From NCBI GenBank assembly GCA_002307145.1, contig DBTR01000096.1, forward strand, positions 1,218 to 16,564: 15,347 nt of DNA. The letters run 5' to 3'. Every line of letters begins with the position of its first letter. Position 1 is the stretch's first letter. Position numbers and translations under genes: made by a program. The DNA comes from Rhodospirillum sp. UBA1311. Lineage in GTDB: Bacteria > Pseudomonadota > Alphaproteobacteria > Rhodospirillales > Rhodospirillaceae. Shown here piece by piece: positions 12,905 to 15,347 of the stretch. The notes under the pieces were generated by a model, which was not told the origin of the DNA, did not search any database, and saw only the letters and a list, made by a program, of their open reading frames with translations.

Positions 12905-14028
12905 TGTCCGCGCTTTGCGATTTGGCCCTGGCCTTCGGGATGACGCTGGCGGGCAACTGCCATCCGGCGGCCCCCGCGCCCGAACCGATGCCGCAAGACG
13001 ATCCGGCCGCGTGGGCATTCCGCCAGCCCGCGCCGCCGCCACCTCCGGCGGCTCCGCCCGCAACACCCAATTTTCCCCCGGTAGTGATCAAGCAGGAGGT
13101 GATTCGGGAAGTCCCGGCACCAGCTCCGGCCCCGAAGCCGGTTGCAGCCCCCGCCCCCAAGGTCGAAGCGCCGAAGCAGCCCGATCCCTACGAGCTGGCG
13201 GCGCGGGCGGCGTATGCCAGCCGCTCGCATGGACTGCCGTCGTGGCAGTCGGTCGCGATCCCGGCCTCGCTGCCGCGTACCGGCTCCGCCGCATCGCTCG
13301 GTGCGAAGGGCAACATCCCGAAGATGGCTGCCGGGCCGCTCGATCTCGCTGCGGCGGTCAAGTCCGAGACCGAAGCCGAGTACCAGGAGAAATCCCTGAC
13401 CTCGACCATGCCGGTGGACAACAGCCGGATCATCACCACCGACCGCTACATCAGCGCGATCGTCGAAACCAGCGTGAACACGCAGTTGGACGGCGGCACG
13501 GGTGGTCCGGTGGTGCTGCAAGTCACCCGCGACGTGTTCGGCTACCACGGCCGCAATCTTCTCATGCCGAAAGGGTCGCGCCTGGTCTGCGGCTTCAAGC
13601 CGCTCGACAAGGTGGGGAGCAGCCGCGCGCCGTTCCGCTGCTCGCGCATCCTGCGCGGCGGCGATCGCGCGGAAATCTTCGGGATGAAGGCGAACGTCAC
13701 CGACATGCAGGGCGCGCTTGGCGTTTCCGGCGAGGTGGATAACCGCTTCTGGGAGCGGTACGGCACCGCCTTCATTCTCGCCGGCATCTCGACGGCCGTT
13801 CGTGCTGCCTCAACCAGCACTACGACCAACGAATCCCTCGCCAGTCAAAGCTCGGCTTTGCAGACCGGCGGCGAAGAGCTGTCGCAGCGGTTCGGCGACA
13901 TCTCCGCAACGAGCCTCAAAGAATTCATCAACCTCAATCCGACCCTCAAGGTCGCCCAGGGCACCCGTGTCCAGATTCGTCCGGACACGGATTGGTACAT
14001 CCGAAAAATCGGCTCCGAAGAGGAATAG
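12904..14028 (+). CDS. virB10: VirB10/TrbI-like core complex protein
   Basis: This 374-residue protein carries the VirB10/TrbI C-terminal domain from about residue 165 to 368: ITTDRYISAIVETSVN (177-192), VTRDVFGYHGRNLLMPKGSR (207-226), the antenna-helix region NRFWERYGTAFILAGISTAV (280-299) and the end VRPDTDWYI-like step (VQIRPDTDWYIRKI). The front part is a proline-rich periplasmic spacer (20-95). VirB10 spans inner and outer membranes and gates the channel. Unlike typical VirB10, there is almost no cytoplasmic domain and the only N-terminal hydrophobic stretch (about 3-17) is short. The start at 12904 (TGATG overlap with virB9, GGGGAG at 12890-12895) is preferred; the ATG at 12874 would add MRRVHRGDPL, giving the positive charge an anchored helix needs. 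Confidence 0.93.
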   Translation: MSALCDLALAFGMTLAGNCHPAAPAPEPMPQDDPAAWAFRQPAPPPPPAAPPATPNFPPVVIKQEVIREVPAPAPAPKPVAAPAPKVEAPKQPDPYELAARAAYASRSHGLPSWQSVAIPASLPRTGSAASLGAKGNIPKMAAGPLDLAAAVKSETEAEYQEKSLTSTMPVDNSRIITTDRYISAIVETSVNTQLDGGTGGPVVLQVTRDVFGYHGRNLLMPKGSRLVCGFKPLDKVGSSRAPFRCSRILRGGDRAEIFGMKANVTDMQGALGVSGEVDNRFWERYGTAFILAGISTAVRAASTSTTTNESLASQSSALQTGGEELSQRFGDISATSLKEFINLNPTLKVAQGTRVQIRPDTDWYIRKIGSEEE

Positions 14029-14032
14029 CGCC

Positions 14033-15347
14033 ATGCGCATCAAGCTCATGACGGCGTGCGCCGTCGTCTCCTTAACCCTGCTCTCGGCGATCGCCGGAGC
14101 GCAAACCGCGCCGACTGCGGCGAGTGGCGCCAATGCCGCCCAATCGACCGGCGCGGCGCCCTTGAGCAAGTCCGACCTGGTGGACGTGCCGGTCTGGCCG
14201 AAGTCGATCGTCGCGCTCCCCGAAGGCCAGCAGCCGGTGGCGACCAGCTTCGCCCTCGGCCAGGTCGAAGGGATCAAGCCCGAGCTGATCTCGGGCGTGA
14301 CGGCCAACGGCTACGCTCGCAAGGTGGCCGTCGAAGGCCAGAGCATCGGCCAAGTCCTGGTGATGTCGGTCGCCAAGGACGGCAAGGAAGAGGTGATCTC
14401 CAACGAAGGGATGTCGGCGCAGTTCGACGCCTCGGAAACCTCGCAACTCTTCCCCGAAACCTCGCTCAACGTCGAGGGGAGCAAGGCCGCCCTGGTGTCG
14501 GCGCTGGAAAAGCTCGCGACCACCGAGAAGAAGGACGACGAGAAAAAGGAGATCAAGGACGCGACCGATGAGAACGCGGTCGGCTCGAATGCGAGCGGCA
14601 ACGATCTCGCCTCAAGCTACAAGACGCCCACGTCCACCACGGCGGCCGCCACCGAAGACGATCCGACGATTACCGTCTCATCGACGACGGACGGATGCCC
14701 GGTTCGCGTCGATCTCGCCCAAGAAAAGGCGTTCGTCCAGTCGAAGGAACAGACCTTCAGCGACGGCGCGCTTTCGGCGGAATCGGAATGCTCGGATTCG
14801 GAAGTCAGCTACCCGCTGAAGAAATCCTACCTCGCCTGCGACGACGTGGTGGATATCGAAGCCATGACGGCGTGGCCGCAGTTCACCTGGTACTACACCG
14901 ATGGAAGCGCGGAAAACCACACGGTCAGCGAATGCACGAAGGATGAGGATCTTCCCTACACGATCGCGGAAGACGAATCCCAATGCACGATCCTGACCGA
15001 CTTCAACGCCAGCTTGGCGACACCCCAATCGGCGATGGTCTACACCAATCGCACCGGTGCCACCGTCCAGGCGCGCGGCTGCAACGCCTCGTCGTTGACC
15101 GCTCCAATCCCGATGACCGAAAGCACCACGGCGTGCCCGCTGCGTCACGACTATGCGGCGGGTAAGTCCTACGAGCTGTCGATGTGGACCTACGTGCGCG
15201 ACGGCGTGACCTATCAGGCCGCGCCCTGTGCCGACACCGGGCGGGTGTTCACCCAGGAGACGATCTACACCGATTCCGCTGGCGAGTACGTCTGCTCGCC
15301 GATCGTCAACCAGTCGGCGGGGACGGTCACGCTGCAAAGCCGCAAGC
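14033..15347 (+). CDS. secreted cysteine-repeat protein following virB10 (3' end outside window)
   Basis: An open frame of 438 codons runs from the ATG at 14033 to the window end without a stop. I do not recognise the family. Residues 1-23 are a signal peptide (ending AIAGA, before QTAP). Residues 45-155 look like a globular domain (WPKSIVALPEGQQPV at 56-70). A charged Lys/Glu/Asp-rich stretch (166-182) and a Ser/Thr-rich linker (183-220) follow. From residue 222 the sequence is tandem repeats, each with two cysteines; there are no cysteines between the signal peptide and residue 222. The gene lies 4 bases after virB10, with AGGA upstream, so it belongs to the same operon. A surface, pilus or mating-contact role is plausible by context (inference); VirB11, often found here, is absent. 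Confidence 0.85.
   Translation, partial: MRIKLMTACAVVSLTLLSAIAGAQTAPTAASGANAAQSTGAAPLSKSDLVDVPVWPKSIVALPEGQQPVATSFALGQVEGIKPELISGVTANGYARKVAVEGQSIGQVLVMSVAKDGKEEVISNEGMSAQFDASETSQLFPETSLNVEGSKAALVSALEKLATTEKKDDEKKEIKDATDENAVGSNASGNDLASSYKTPTSTTAAATEDDPTITVSSTTDGCPVRVDLAQEKAFVQSKEQTFSDGALSAESECSDSEVSYPLKKSYLACDDVVDIEAMTAWPQFTWYYTDGSAENHTVSECTKDEDLPYTIAEDESQCTILTDFNASLATPQSAMVYTNRTGATVQARGCNASSLTAPIPMTESTTACPLRHDYAAGKSYELSMWTYVRDGVTYQAAPCADTGRVFTQETIYTDSAGEYVCSPIVNQSAGTVTLQSRK
14696..15347 (+). repeat. tandem C-x4-D repeats encoded in the cysteine-repeat gene
   Basis: Cysteine codons fall at residues 222/253, 269/301, 318/350 and 368/399, with a fifth unit opening at 421. Unit lengths are 47, 49, 50 and 53 residues. 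Every complete unit has Asp five residues after its first cysteine (CPVRVD, CDDVVD, CTILTD, CPLRHD), 30-31 residues between its two cysteines, and a D-G or similar turn about two thirds of the way between them. The repeats are diverged at DNA level, so duplication is old. Unit starts are at 14696, 14837, 14984, 15134 and 15293. Confidence 0.85.

Noticed and set aside
1..15347. CRISPR arrays, rRNA genes or insertion sequences
   Set aside because: No regularly spaced direct repeats, rRNA-like sequence, transposase gene or terminal inverted repeats with target duplications were seen in the window.

Overview
The window is high-GC DNA, most likely from an alphaproteobacterium (perhaps Rhodospirillales; this is inferred only from base composition and gene style). 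It has two parts that meet near position 3365.

The left part (1-3364) looks like ordinary chromosome. It holds the 3' end of aconitase (acnA) with a clear intrinsic terminator, a 65-residue unknown protein with a strong ribosome binding site, and a cluster of palindromes. A LysR-type regulator (minus strand) follows, divergent from a TDT/SLAC1-family membrane transporter, and then an 85-residue YjhX-family protein.

The right part (about 3365-15347) is a plus-strand conjugative transfer operon. It opens with an IncP (RP4/RK2)-like traK-traL-traM trio. Just upstream lie a 10-base match to the RK2 nic core and a nested hairpin that would bury the traK ribosome binding site. A VirB-type type IV secretion operon follows in the order virB2 (pilin), virB3, virB4 (ATPase), virB5, virB6, virB7 (lipoprotein), virB8, virB9, virB10. 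Most junctions overlap by a few bases (ATGA or TGATG), which implies translational coupling. No relaxase, coupling protein (VirD4), VirB1 or VirB11 is in the window; they may lie beyond the right edge or elsewhere.

Two genes do not fit the standard VirB set. Between virB5 and virB6, the slot used by entry-exclusion genes in several conjugative systems, sits a minus-strand gene (8967-9572) for a secreted, aromatic-rich protein of 201 residues with an internal duplication. It overlaps the 5' end of virB6 head to head, and the adjacent first third of virB6 is distinctly AT-richer than the rest, as if this block had been exchanged as a unit. After virB10, where virB11 often lies, is a secreted protein (14033 to the window end, still open) whose cysteines all sit in tandem repeats of about 48 residues with the pattern C-x4-D...C. 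It may be a surface or pilus-associated component. These two genes and the putative oriT/traK leader are the most novel parts of the window.
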